DNA of 64,000 nucleotides from assembly GCA_963556195.1 (NCBI GenBank), contig OY744525.1, forward strand, positions 46,314,148 to 46,378,147, in the 5' to 3' direction. Source of the stretch: Sepiola atlantica (lineage: Eukaryota; Mollusca; Cephalopoda; Sepiida; Sepiolidae). The position numbers were made by a program, and so were the translations under genes. Under the pieces are notes generated by a model. That model had not been told where the DNA came from, searched no databases, and was given only the letters and a program-made list of their open reading frames with translations. Below are positions 51,905 through 63,454 of the stretch, in pieces; position 1 is the first letter of the stretch, and each line of letters opens with the position of its first letter.

Positions 51905-53150
51905 TATATGAAAAAAGGGACTTGTAATTCTGGCATCTAATTTACATACTACATAAACCAACAGATCTGCTCAGTTACAAGCTTGCAGTAGACCAATTTT
52001 TCTAACAAGAATGGAAGCAGGACTGAGACAAACACAGATTGACTAATTTTAAGTAGATAGAATGTTTTAGAACGACAACAGGAATTGAATCAGGATTGGA
52101 AGCTCAGAAAGAACCCTGGCAACTATCTCCGGAGTGATGATGATAGAGTAAAGAGAGTGCTCAAGTATCAACGGAAAATCAGGAAGACCAACACAAGAGA
52201 AGAATTGTCAGAAAAAAAAAGACAAGCAAAGAAATCAGCCTTATCCTTGTTTCTCTTCTTTTTTTTTGATCTTGCTGTTTATTTTTGTTAGCATTAGGTA
52301 ATGATTTAATCTCTATAAAATTATTGGGTGTAAATAGTGTCGAAAAGGTTAAAATCTTTAAATACATGATGATCTGCTTAGAAATTAAAGCTAGAAATTC
52401 CTTTCTATTCAACATTTTAAATGTTTCGAAATTCCAAAAGTTCATGAAGTAATTTCTTTTCTCCCAAATATTAACAAAAGATTAAAATGATTTACTTGTT
52501 TACGTAAAAACCGATATGCATCTTGATGAATTTGATTTATAAAAATTAATCATGTTTTAAATAGAATTTTAAAAATCCTTTTATTTTACACTATTGCATG
52601 TTTGATTTCAATAAATAAACGATTAATTATAATTATGCGCAACCCATATAGAAACACACAATAAAATGAGACAATAAATAAAAATTTGTCTTGTTTTATT
52701 AAAAATAATAAAATAAAAATGCTAAATATACCTTCCTGTGTAGGCTAAAAATAGGAAACTTGTTTTATTAAAAATAATAAAATAAAATGCTAAATTTACC
52801 CTTCTGTTTAGACTAAAAATAGGAAACTCTTTTCTGATATAAATTTAATGGAGTTCAGTAAAGGGAAACCACTAAAGAAATTAAATTATTTCTTCACTAA
52901 CACATAAAGCGCTTTCATATGAACATGGATTCGCTACGAAATGCAAAACATTATGACATCACCCCCATCCCCATCCCCCTCCCCCTCCCCCACCATTACT
53001 ACAAAAAAAAAACAAAGGGCAGATAACTGTAAATCGATATTTCTCAACTTTCAGTCACACATCGATACTCTTGTTCCATTTTTGATTAAAATACTTAGAA
53101 ATAATCAATTTTATTCACTCCAAGTAAAGCACATCGCCACTGAGACGTAA
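51905..53150. other. Gene-free interval with a 66-bp tandem duplication
   Basis: 52690-52830: TTGTTTTATTAAAAATAATA..ATGCTAAAT..CCTTC and CTAAAAATAGGAAACT twice. A C-rich run of CCCCATCCC at 52965-52990. No gene. Confidence 0.6.
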
Positions 53151-53154
53151 GAAG

Positions 53155-53900
53155 CTACTGTGAATTAGAGACCAGATTTATAGATGATTCCTAAGTTGGA
53201 AGTTGTGCAGCAAGAAGTTTGTTCACATTACATTTAAATTTTTGCATGTTGGTACAGTCAGAGAAACAGGGAGGGAATTCTAAAGACAAGCGGTTCGAGT
53301 AAAGAAGCTATTACAGTAGAAAGCTTTCCGGCATCTGGGTACCTCTACCATGAAGGGATTGGTCAAGGGTATTTACGTTGAGGTGGCACAAATGCAGTTA
53401 CTCATAGGAGCACATTCCATTGAAGTACTTGTAAAACGAACGCAGGAATGCAAAATTGTTACGATGGGACAGGGGCTGAAGCTAGGTAGACAGTGTGGGA
53501 TCTATTTGGTGAGAGGCTCTTTTTTGGACTCTGTTTAAGAGGGAGAGACTAGTGGTTGGTGCACCAGCCCAGATGTGGCAACAATATTCAATGCAAAGGC
53601 AGAAGGATGGCTTTGTAGAAATATAGGATACTGGCAGGTGTGAGAAGTTTTCTAGTCCGGTAGAGAAAGCCCATCTTCTTTGCAGCCGCCTTGGCAGTAT
53701 CTTCTATATATTTGTTTCAATTCATGTTACTTGTGAATGTTAGGCCGAGGAGTTTGAATGTTGGACTCTCGGAAAGGGTGCCATCAGCCATGGAAATCGG
53801 TGGTTGTTACTGGCATATTTGGAATAAATCGTCGTTTGTTATTGCTAATTCCTATATCAGTCACCTAAATTATTTGTAATAAAATCGGTTTCGCAGTCTC
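53155..53900 (-). pseudogene. CR1-like LINE reverse transcriptase C-terminus remnant, copy A
   Basis: Minus strand pieces: ALNIVATSGLVHQPLVS (YCCH.WAGAP in relatives), CSMECAP-type, VEVPRCRKAFYCNSFF and TRTACL then NSLPVF (SFFPRTA.LWNSLP). Several stops and frame changes. Same family as the better-preserved copy at 57.4-58.3 kb. Confidence 0.65.
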
Positions 53901-54046
53901 CTAATCTTTTTAAAATGAAATCAGTTTCGACCTGGTATTGGCATTCTCTCACAAACGAGTTTTACTTAAACCGTCTTTTCTAAAGAAAATAATAAGAACC
54001 ACCACTTTATAACAAGTTTCATTGTGCACAAGAAACACATAAATTA

Positions 54047-54560
54047 AAACTCATCATCATCATCGTCATCATCACCAGCATCATCATCAGTTTAATGTCC
54101 ATTTTACAACTGGCATGCATTGTATGGCTCAAAAAATTGACTTCCAAACTAACACCTTCTCTGGCCAATTTATCCCTCAGGTCCATTTTTATCACTTCGT
54201 CTTATGATTGCCTTGGACTTCCCCTGCCAACTGACCTTACTACCTCAACTGTTCTACATCTACTAACCCAAAAAATCTCATTCATTCTTTCAACATGGCC
54301 ATATAATTAAAGTCTCTTGTTCTGAATACACCTCTCTTTACTGTCCAGATTTAATCTTCCTCTGAGGTCACCAGAACTAAACCTATCATTAAAATTCACA
54401 TTACACATCCATCATATCATTCTTACATCATTTCTCTCGATGCAACGCATATCCTCAACCCTAATTGACCATTTTTCACTTTCATACAGCATTACATTGT
54501 GTATACATGCTTGAAAGACTCTTCTCTTGGTCAACAGTGACAACTGGCCCAGAAAAATAC
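54047..54560 (-). pseudogene. RTE-type LINE 3' end with (GAT)n tail, second copy
   Basis: Minus strand: LLTKRRVFQACIHNVMLYES, EKWSIRVEDMRCIE, DLRGRLNLDS, LYGHVERMNEIFWVSRC, VGRGSPRQS and VIKMDLRDKLA, the same C-terminal RTE signature as at 13.6-14.1 kb, ending AAACTGATGATGATGCTGG. Stops present. Only moderately similar to the first copy at DNA level. Confidence 0.8.
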
Positions 54561-55800
54561 AGTTATCATCTTCATAGACAAGCCCAGAAATATCTCATGG
54601 AACAATAATTAATCAAGTTCATAATCTTATAGGTAAAGGCCCAGATTACGGATTTGAGTTATTGTTCTTCCATTTGTAGGCGTATTAATTTATTTGCAGT
54701 TTTTCCTAAAACATGGTTTACTTGAAAAAAGAAACCGGCCATTTTGTCTAACACTTCCCTCGTGGGAAGACACATAAATAAGATTTTTGTAGTAGGGAAA
54801 CGATATAAAAATAAAAATGTCATTTTTTTTAGATGGGATTGAACCGTAACACCAGCTTAGCCCCTCCCCCTTTGTGACTTTATTTGTTTGCTAAGTAATG
54901 ATGAAACTTGTTTTTGTAGAAATTTTCTAGTTTTACATGAAATTAAGTCCGAGTTGTAAATTACGTTGTGAATTTTAATTCTATTCCTATGCATTGTGAT
55001 GTTTTAGTTTAATTTCTGAATTCAGATTAGTGATTAATGTCTATGTCAAGATAAGTAAGTGTACGCTTTGTAAATGAAAATAAATTTACATACCCAACCA
55101 CTGTAGATACCATTTTGATTTTTTCTTTTGTAACAAACGGTGAAGCTCTGTAAGTTTCTATTACTGTAAGAGTTATTGGGTCGGATAGAATATTTGATCT
55201 CTGAAAGTCATCGGAATTTCAATTTTTCTGGCGAATAATAGTGATAATTGGCAAACATAACTGGCTAGTTAGAATCAAAGATCGATATGACTTTGAACAC
55301 CCAACCAGATAACTTTATATGTTACTAGAGGGAAGATTCGATGACTAAGTTCAAAACACGATATTACTCTCTTTTTTACTGTCCATCCCCGTTTCGCTCA
55401 TTTTAGGATCTGCCCTGATAGTTTCCTTAGAAGGGGTAAATAGAGATTCGGCACATTGAGGAGAACAAAGGGTTTTGGGATCACTTCTATCGTCTTCCCT
55501 CGAAAATGTTATACACATTATTTAAATTTTATCGAAATTACATATATTTGAAATTTTATAGGAGGTTCTACTCCTGTAAGGGGTACTTACACATTTAGAA
55601 CCGCTTCCATTGTCTTTCCCAGAAATTTTACACATAACCTTTCTTTTTATAGGGGGCACATTGATACACAGACATTGACATATATATATATGTGTGTGTG
55701 CGTGTTGTGTGCATTAATGAAAGAAAACATTATAAAAATATTTTTTAAATTTGACATATAGTAAATACAGAGATTAAACGAATAACAAATAAATGTAGCA
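54561..55800. other. Gene-free interval
   Basis: AT-rich. 55490-55660 carries in opposite orientation the GACAATGGAAG / GAATCTC block of the Helitron-like segment at 25.5-26.1 kb. (AT)n/(GT)n at 55680-55704. No gene. Confidence 0.5.
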
Positions 55801-55818
55801 TTAAGATATAGTTAAGAA

Positions 55819-56905
55819 ATGAAAACCCAAGGAAGCGTACATAAGATTTATTTCAACCATAAATCAACCACGAAGTTGATTAAACAGACAAGATGTGAAA
55901 CAGGAAGAATCAGCCAAACTATTTTTACCAGAGTTAACAAGGAGATAAAAAACTTAAATCAATCAGTTAACACAAGTGAAAGAATCGCATGGTTGAATAG
56001 AATTGAGAAGAAAAATAAATGTATTTTTCGACAGTTTGACATAGTAGATTTTGATCCATCAATTACTGAGGAACTTTTGAACATTGCTTTAGAGTTTGCA
56101 GAGATATCTAAAGATGGAATTCATATTGTTAAGACGTATAGAAGATCAGTAATGTTTAATAATAATGATCAATGAAATGGCGAACTATTTTGATATTCTG
56201 ATGGGGCCCGTAGATTCAGCATAGCTTTACATTCTGTGCACATTGATAAATATATTTAAAAATAGTGATATCAGTTTATATAGTGTGATGGCTTGACTAT
56301 GATAAGCGACTCAAGCAAAGTCAAAGGAAAATGATATATAAAGGAAATTAAAAATTATTGAAGCATTGGCAAATATGAAATCAGAAAACTTTCTAGATAT
56401 TACACTCAGTTTAGATAAAAATATATATGAACGGTACATTAAAGAAAATGCCAACCCAATATACATACACACGAAATCTAACCCATCAATTATTAAACAC
56501 ATTCCTAGTTATATCGAGTGTACACTTAGTAATAATTCAACTAATGAAAAAGTATTTGTATAAATTAAGTAATGTATGTAACAAACTTCTAAAATTAGTG
56601 GGTATGTTTACATCGAAATAAAATGTAGCAAAATAGACACCAAAAATAATAAAAATAGGAAGAATAAAAAGATTATTTGGTTCACCCCACCATGTAATCA
56701 GATGTTAAAAAACAAACAAGTGAAGAAGATTCTGAATCTTATTAATAAACATGAAATATTTGTATTTCTGCAGTTTACAGACCGTGCTGAAATAATAACA
56801 TTATTATTTAGAACCCCATTCTTAACATGGAAGGAAGGGCGTTTTGTTACTTATTCTGTACTTTCACCTAACAATTTAATAAACAAAAGATACCATAAAA
56901 ATTGG
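55819..56905 (+). pseudogene. Penelope-like element reverse transcriptase remnant
   Basis: An open 118-codon stretch contains FRQFDIVDFDPSITEELLNI, matching motif A of an RT family (QFDIVEFYPSI..LL). In shifted frames: FDILMGPVDSA (relatives: FDVTMGS.DGAE), ISLYSVMA where LYRDDGL with the catalytic Asp pair is expected, NFLDITLSLDKNIYERYIKE, IYIHTKSNPSIIKHIPSYIE and KKIIWFTPPCNQMLKN (IIWFNPPF in relatives). The same family carries a C-terminal GIY-YIG nuclease, the Penelope-like layout. Catalytic motif lost; several stops. Confidence 0.75.
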
Positions 56906-57429
56906 ATTTAAATTGAAAATCCTATTTTAAAACTAGCACGGTCCATAAACTGAAAAAGTACTGAAATGTTAAATAAAAATGAAGTAAAATTGATTTATTT
57001 TTGCACTTAAAACTGATTATTAAAATATTAAATGAAAACAGCAATAAGCCATGGATCACAGAATGTCAACTTATGCTGTGGACAAGTGTATCACGGTGTA
57101 TTTTTGGAGGGAAAATCCAGTGTTAGCCTACTCTCTACACAATAATAATATCAAGAAGTCTTTTTGTGAATATGACCTAAGCATTATTGTCAGCAACAGA
57201 ATTGTGTTGGACAAAGCATATTTCTAAAATTCTAAAGAAATCTTAGGGTAAATTGTCATCAGTCAGTAAGACTTTTGTTAGCTGCGTTTGCTATTTTAAA
57301 CTCTATGACCATACTTAGAATTTGCATCTTCAGTCTAGAACGCTTCACTCTTGCTTAGAAAATTAACTGCCTGGAAAGCCCCCAGAGACCTGCAACTATG
57401 TGAATGCCTTTCATTAGACGCCTTCATTC
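56906..57429. other. Gene-free spacer
   Basis: No gene or repeat recognised. Confidence 0.5.
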
Positions 57430-58295
57430 CCTGAGCTTTTTTTTAATGGAAATCGCTCCAGAAAGGCATGAAGCCACTTGATGTAAGGAGCTAACAAGAA
57501 CAAATATGATTATCGCAAAAACAGGAGATGCCTATTGGCCTTAGTCTTGAAAAGACCAAGGTTATAGGTAGGAGGAAAACAGTCAACAGGAAGAGAGTTC
57601 CACAAGTCTACGGTCCTTGGAAAAAAGCTACTGGAATAAGAAGCTTTATTACAATGAGGTATCAAAACAGCGAATTGATGGAGACCACTAGACCAACGAG
57701 TTAAACGAGCTGGAACAAAAGAAGTGGAGAATATATCGCATAATTATGAAGAACACATGCGATAATGGTATTTATAGAAAAGACTGAGACTAGCAACATC
57801 ATGTCTGTGAGAGAGAGGCTTCAGGGAAGAAGAAAGGGTAGGGGCAATCAAATTACAGATACGTTTCTGCACCTTATCAAGAACTCTCAAATGGGACAGA
57901 GATTCACCAGCCCAAATATGACAACAGTACTACATATATGGTCTGATAGTAGATTTGTAGAGATAGAGAATAGCCTCAGGTGTTAGAAAGTGTTAGGAGC
58001 GATAGAGAGAACCGACTTTACAAGAAGCAAAAAGAGCAATGGATCAAAGATTTGATGAGAGAAAAAAACTAAGAAGTTGCAGAGTCAATTTCTCCTCAAG
58101 AGCAGAGCCATCCATGAGAATCTTAGGAAGAAAAGGAACACGCCTACGATTGAAAGACACAGGCGGAGTCTTAACTAGATTTGATTCATTGAAGCTACAA
58201 CATCTAGAAATTGATTTGGTAAACACCCACACTATTATCACCATTTTTGCCAACAACAACTCTGAGCTTCTTTTTTTATCTACATGCGTCTAACA
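57430..58295 (-). pseudogene. CR1-like LINE reverse transcriptase C-terminus remnant, copy B
   Basis: Minus strand carries KTPPVSFNRRRVPFLPKIL, LYKSTIRPYM, a stop, YCCHIWAGESLSHLRVLDKV, QKRICNLIAPTLSSSLKPLS, HRHDVASLSLFYKYHYRMCS, ARLTRWSSGLHQFAVLIPHC, SYSSSFFPRTVDLWNSLPVD and FKTKANRHLL. This order is diagnostic of CR1-like LINEs common in molluscs and annelids. Few stops and mostly one frame, so it is the best-preserved coding remnant in the window. 3' end GGCATGAAGCCACTTGATGT. Confidence 0.85.
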
Positions 58296-58504
58296 CACAT
58301 AGACATGCCTACAAAGTTAGAAAATAGCACAAAGAGACATTGTTAAAGCATGGAACAAACTACTGGCATGAGTTGTTGCCTTCCGAAAAACCTCATGCTC
58401 CTGAAATTAGCCAAAACTACATCTGATGTCACCTCTCCATACATATGCCCACATGTATATCATTTCAAAACTTTATTTAAAGGCCATTATAAAATTTGAA
58501 CACA

Positions 58505-58509
58505 CGCAT

Positions 58510-58540
<31 letters not shown>

Positions 58541-58696
58541 GAAAGTTTTTCAACCATTAAAACTATATGAAAAGAAAAACAACAAAAAAAATATTTTAGT
58601 CCCAAGCCTTCGGTGGAAAATCACATTTTTGTAAGTCAATTTACTTTTTACAGTCACTATATTAATTTGCTTCCAAGAATTTACACTAGTTTTAAC

Positions 58697-58757
<61 letters not shown>
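58505..58757. repeat. Two (AT)n runs flanking a 160-bp segment
   Basis: (AT)n at 58511-58536 and 58699-58756. The segment between them contains CCCAAGCCTTCGGTGGAAA, unrecognised. Confidence 0.9.
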
Positions 58758-58759
<2 letters not shown>

Positions 58760-59113
58760 ATAGTTTCGAAATAACCAAATTTATGATATTCATTTACATC
58801 TGTTCCAAAAATTCAACATTAACTACAGCTTACGTGGACAATCGTTTCTGAGACGAAAGGTTTTGATTGCCATCAAGTCTCTTCATAAGCACAGATTTCA
58901 GATAGTAGAAGTTTAAAGTTGAACAAAGACATCAACATTTCAGTATTATTATCCATAAAATGGACAGTAATTTGAGAAAATGTGAGGAGGGAAAATATCA
59001 CAATTCGTATCCTCCTCAAAAATCACCACACAAAAAAATCATATAAAAACCAAACAGAAGCAAATAAATATCAAAAGAACAATATTGAAAAAATAAAAAA
59101 ATAAAAATAAAGA

Positions 59114-59117
<4 letters not shown>

Positions 59118-59169
<52 letters not shown>

Positions 59170-59535
59170 CAGCCTAGGCTGACACCACACAAAATATTTG
59201 CTTAGGGTCAAGGAGTATGAGAAGACCGAGGAGGGACAGCACAAACCAGACCTCCACTAGAAGTGCAGAGACTTCTGGGACCTTGGGGAGGCTTATTGCT
59301 ACCCAAATCGCAGAGAAGACCAATAGTCCTTACCAGCTAGAAATCAATGGTAAACGGCTTTTGCGATACTGCAAGGTTATTTGCGGTGGCTATCGAGAAG
59401 AGGTGGAGAATGCTGGAAATCTGGGGAGACTTGTTGTCACTCAGACTCCAGGGAATACCACAGGTTGTTGGTGAGCAATCACTGATGACCTGTCTGAGAA
59501 CTCCTAGTGAGTACAAATAATAATAAAAATAGAAT
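59118..59535 (+). mobile_element. 3' UTR fragment of the PD-(D/E)XK-type LINE with (AAT)n both sides
   Basis: 59215-59520 matches (inverted) the 3' UTR of the LINE at 50.9-51.3 kb: GAAGACCGAGGAGGGACAGC, GGGACCTTGGGGAGGCTTAT, GAAATCAATGGTAAACGGCT, ACTCCTAGTGAGTACAAATA. It is preceded by (AAT)n at 59118-59166 and followed by AATAATAATAAAA. The 85-codon open frame here is part of the repeat, not a host gene. Confidence 0.75.
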
Positions 59536-59754
59536 ATTATAATAAGAGAAATGATGAAAAATAGAATATACATCCAAGTTAAAATATATACAGATAAAAT
59601 AAAAATACATAATAAAATATAATATATATATATATAAATGTTTTTTTGCAGGGATAAATAACTAAATTTTATAGTATTATACACTAAATATATGGTCTGA
59701 GGAAGCAGGGGGTGTAATACAAATTAAAAGTTACATTACAAGATACGCTTACAA

Positions 59755-59761
<7 letters not shown>

Positions 59762-59798
<37 letters not shown>
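59762..59798. repeat. (AT)n microsatellite
   Basis: Preceded by CATACATACAT; another run at 60233-60262 closes the family-j repeat. Confidence 0.95.
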
Positions 59799-59801
<3 letters not shown>

Positions 59802-60106
59802 TGAATACAATTTTCACTGTTATCTACTGCATCGATAGCAAACGAATTTCCCGCCTGGATACCTTTTGTCGTTTTTGGACCACCATTCACCAATTGGATT
59901 ATTTTTTAATCAACTTCTTTGATATCTTGCCTAGAGCTATTTTTGACTTGTTGACTTGGATGAACTGTATAGTTTTACTAAAAAGTATGTTTTCGGCCGA
60001 TATATTTGATGTTTTATATACCTTTATTTATTTTTATATATATTTTTTTAATATATTTTTTCCAAGTTTAATTTTTATTACCTGCAGTAATGTCATTGCG
60101 ATAATG

Positions 60107-60152
60107 GTCCTCTGAGGAGAAGATTTTCTTTGAAAACTCATGAGTTAAGGAC
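60107..60152 (+). ncRNA. Hammerhead-like motif, family j
   Basis: Outer helix GTCCT with AGGAC (perfect 5 bp), box CTGAGGA, small hairpin AGAA-GATT-TTCT, exact GAA, perfect 12-nt palindrome AACTCATGAGTT, A; the cut would follow TTA. Followed by ACTTTGCCTGAACATTGAAT and (AT)n at 60233. The box has G for T at one invariant position, so activity is doubtful. Confidence 0.6.
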
Positions 60153-60231
60153 TTTAAAGAACTTTGCCTGAACATTGAATTGTAATAAAATTTGATTTGC
60201 ACCTTATTTTATTCTTTCACTGTATCTATTG

Positions 60232-60262
<31 letters not shown>

Positions 60263-60268
<6 letters not shown>

Positions 60269-61619
60269 CACAGATTCGTTAATACATGTACTGACACACA
60301 TAAGTGTGTATATATATGTGGTTAGTTTTAGATTCTATTCAAATATTTGGAGAATTTAAGATATAAAATGTTTTTACTAGAAATAAAAAGAATTGATAGA
60401 AAATGTGATTCTCCATTTCCTGCTGGAATGATTTCAAGAAATCTTTTAAATGCCTGATTCGTATTTCGGAAGCAATGCCACTCGAAGAAAAATCCTATTC
60501 AAGATGACAGACTAAGTATTTTTTTTGGTGTTGTTTTCCTTATACACAAACAGGCTTTTTTTATCAGAGTACAGACATTGTCCAAATAGTTGAGATTTAA
60601 GACTTGCAATAATAGTTTTGGCCATTGTCAAGACGAGAGATAACACTCTGGGTGATACAACATTTAAGGAGGTTGGCATGATTATACAAAACTAGGGGCA
60701 CTGTTTATTTAAAAAAGAAATAGGTGTGAATTTTATCATTTCTATGTACTTCTTATCCTTTCTCTTTTATTTTATTTAAACTAGCAGGATCTGTGTGCCG
60801 GCGTTACCCTGGAAAAGTGAAGAAACCAAGAAACTCCTGCTCCCACCCTTGAACCCCATATAAGTAATTTTAGTTGATGTTGTTATAAGGTTAAGTGTTT
60901 ATTTTAATTTCAGTGTTTTATGTGTACAATGAAAGTTGCATTAATTATTGTTTTTATTTTTGTTTACGAGAAGATAGTTTAATTAAAAGTAAGTTGTTTG
61001 CGATTAAGGTTTTAACCAAAATCATTGTGGCTAATGCCGAAACCCATTTAAACCAAAAATAATAGACAAAAAAAAGAAAAAAGAAAACGTGGTTTGTTAA
61101 TGATTAACCCCTCTCTCTCTCTCTCGTGTTGTAAGCATTGTTATTATTACAGTATTATTAGATAGAAAGATCATGAAGGAGAAGGAAATAGTAAAATAAT
61201 CAAACAGAGAGAAAGAGAGTGAGTGGAATTGATTTATTAGTATCTCTATCTTTGAAAGAGGGGGGAGAGAGAGAGACAGAAAGTAATGGTGTCTTGTACG
61301 ATTAGGACAGCCTCATTTTCGATTTAACATTAATGCTTTGAATATTTTAAATGTTTGATTTGTTATTCAATTTACTGTCCTTTTGCTATTTCTGAAGTTC
61401 TTACACTGGTGTATTCTTTTAGTACTGAAATCTGATGGGTTTTTTCTCAAGAGACTTCTGTATGTAATGTTAGAAAAGACGCCGACGAAGATGTTTTGGA
61501 ATCATCAGAAATAATGAAAAATAAAATATTTCCCCAAAAAGTCTTGGAAACGATCGTACGCCTAATAACAGTTGGTTTGAATTCTTGGAACAATGTTAAA
61601 ATTTTATTGATATCAACTA

Positions 61620-61620
<1 letters not shown>
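60263..61620. other. Gene-free interval with a possible Helitron end
   Basis: 60780-60815 minus strand: CAGGGTAACGCCGGCACA followed by CTAGT. Purine-rich GAGAGAGAG at 61258-61280. No gene. Confidence 0.5.

Positions 61621-61621
<1 letters not shown>

Positions 61622-61660
<39 letters not shown>
61622..61660. repeat. (AT)n microsatellite
   Basis: About 19 AT units, followed by a 260-bp AT-rich segment containing the inverted pair ATACAATATCTATTAAA (61770) and ATTTAATAGATATTGTAT (61862). Confidence 0.95.
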
Positions 61661-61661
<1 letters not shown>

Positions 61662-61912
61662 GAGAAAAAACGAAAATAATGATATAAATATATCTTTAAA
61701 ATTTAACCTATCATGAAAATGTGATGCTCGATATACGAGATAGAGCAATAATATAAATAATTGTGTAGAATACAATATCTATTAAAACATCAATTGTTCA
61801 AAACAAGGGATTTATATAAGAAAAGTATTATATATTAATTATTAATTATTTATATAAGATTATTTAATAGATATTGTATTCTTCATAATTTTTATTCTCA
61901 TCACTCACTCAC

Positions 61913-61916
<4 letters not shown>

Positions 61917-61990
<74 letters not shown>

Positions 61991-62380
61991 AAAGAAGGAT
62001 GAGAGTAATCCGACATAATGGGAAATGAAAAAGGAAAAAAACAAAAGATGTTTTTTTATGTATTCATCAACGATTCGCCTTTATTTGTAAGACTTCTTCA
62101 GGATGATAATTGTAAGAAAAATGTCATGGAAGTACATAAAAATATTGGGTTGACATGATGGGTTGATGAGACTTTGGTCCTGCGCTCCCAGTAGTGGCTA
62201 CTACTTCTCATCAACCCATCATATCAACCCAATATGTCTATGTACTTTATGACATTTTTCTTAAAATTATCATCCTGAAGAAGTCTTACAAATAAAGACA
62301 AAAAGTTGATGAATACATTAAAAATACATCTTTTGTTTTTTCCTTTTTCATTTCTCATATATATATATATATATACATAT
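61917..62380. repeat. Inverted pair of family-a ribozyme repeats between (AT)n runs
   Basis: (AT)n 61917-61986; arm 1 62013-62171, arm 2 62205-62356, then (AT)n 62358-62374. Symmetric layout: AT run, tail, ribozyme, body, 33-bp centre, body, ribozyme, tail, AT run. A diverged miniature of the 2.7-3.7 kb locus. Ribozymes at 62066-62108 (minus, CTGAAGA, GAATCGTT) and 62268-62310 (plus, CTGAAGA, AAAAAGTT) both have core damage, but GTCTT/AAGAC or GTCTT/AAGGC hairpins persist. Confidence 0.8.
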
Positions 62381-62400
62381 ATACTTATAAATATTTGTTT

Positions 62401-62452
62401 TTATCTACATATGTATAAGTTTCATCCTTATGGCAATCATCAGTGTAAAGAA
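62401..62452 (-). ncRNA. Hammerhead ribozyme motif, family o, distal unit
   Basis: Outer helix TTCTTTACA with TGTAGATAA (8 of 9 counting G-U), exact CTGATGA, helix II TGCC/GGAT-type with ATAA loop, exact GAA, then ACTTATACAT and A. The helix III palindrome is eroded and the expected GTA reads ATA. Confidence 0.62.
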
Positions 62453-62721
62453 GAATTATTCACACCGGTCGCTGGGCTCGAACCCCAAAATCCGAGTTAT
62501 ATTTCAAACTCAAATTCCAACGCCTATGCTCTCATGGCCGCTATAAATTACTCGGTAAATCAGCAAGAGATTAGTCTTTTGTAAATGCAGCTATCGTAGA
62601 GAGTTCAACTTTTGAAAGGAACATTGTATTGTAGCCACGATGATAGCTGTGTTAATACTAACGCTACAGAGCCCAGCCTAGTTTCGGGGGCGACAAATAA
62701 TTAATTATAAATATTTGTTTT

Positions 62722-62773
62722 TTATCTACATACAGATACGTTTCACCCTTACGGGAATCGTCAGTCTAGAGAA
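62722..62773 (-). ncRNA. Hammerhead ribozyme motif, family o, proximal unit
   Basis: Outer helix TTCTCTAGA with TGTAGATAA (7 of 9), CTGACGA box (one change), helix II CCC with GGG around GTAA, exact GAA, AC...GT helix III with loop GTATCT, A; the cut would follow GTA. Where the two units differ in the outer strand they keep most pairs. Confidence 0.62.
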
Positions 62774-62880
62774 GAATTATTCACCCCGGTAACCATGAAA
62801 CCCGAGTTATATTTCAAACTCCAACGCCTATGCCCTCACAGTCGCTGTAAACAACTCGGTAAATCAGGCAAATGATGTAA

Positions 62881-63450
62881 ATAAAGAATGAATGATAAAA
62901 GTGGGGGGGGAAGAGGAGAGAAATAGGAGGAAAAAGAGGAGTGAGAGTTAAAATAGGAGAAAGGTGGAAAAGAAGAAAAGGGGGAGAAAGAGATGAGAGA
63001 GGGGAGCAAAATAGGAGAGAGAATTGAAACAGATGTTAAGAGATAGTTAAGGCTTATGGGAGTAATAATATTTGTATATAGATTAAGACTGGTTTACAGA
63101 TAAGAGTAAGGATTAGGTTGGCAAGATTGAATGTTTGGGAGGTTAGCATTATAACTAAGAAATGGTGGGGACATATTATAATAATAATAATGTGAAAAGG
63201 GGGTGTTACCCTCTTAATGACTGGAAAAGTTATTATTGGGAAAGTTATTAATTATTGGTCTTAAGTAGTGGTGAGGATATGGGTCGATTAAGGTATTTAT
63301 TCCTATTTTTTAATTTTATTTATATTAATGAGGCAATAGTTGGGAGGATTTTCCGGAGTGGAAGTCGGTATTTAGTAGGGCAATTATGGGGCTATGTATT
63401 AGGCAGGAGTGGTGTTGCTAGGCCTTTATGTGTATTGGTAAGTCCAATTT
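62881..63450. other. Gene-free interval with GA-rich tract
   Basis: 62900-63010 is (GGAGA/GAAAG)n low complexity. 63179-63190 is AATAATAATAAT. May be the 3' non-coding part of the minus-strand Penelope remnant. Confidence 0.45.
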
Positions 63451-63454
63451 ATAA

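Larger units (their letters stand above)
62401..62880 (-). mobile_element. Tandem pair of family-o hammerhead repeats, period 321 bp
   Basis: Direct copies with shared TTATCTACATA, GTTTCAYCCTTA, AGAAGAATTATTCAC, GAGTTATATTTCAAACTC, CCAACGCCTATG and ACTCGGTAAATCAG. Both ribozymes are on the minus strand, 321 bp apart, so the segment between the cuts is one unit. This lies about 0.6 kb downstream, in minus sense, of the GIY-YIG remnant. Confidence 0.75.

Noticed and set aside
50843..51911. Plus-strand open frames of 138 and 164 codons
   Set aside because: They are antisense to a minus-strand LINE ORF with clear RRPD...K and GALRTIP motifs; hydrophobic content comes from the complement.
59690..59720. 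CTGAGGA-like word as another hammerhead
   Set aside because: No pairing hairpin and no GAA plus palindrome follow at the right distance.
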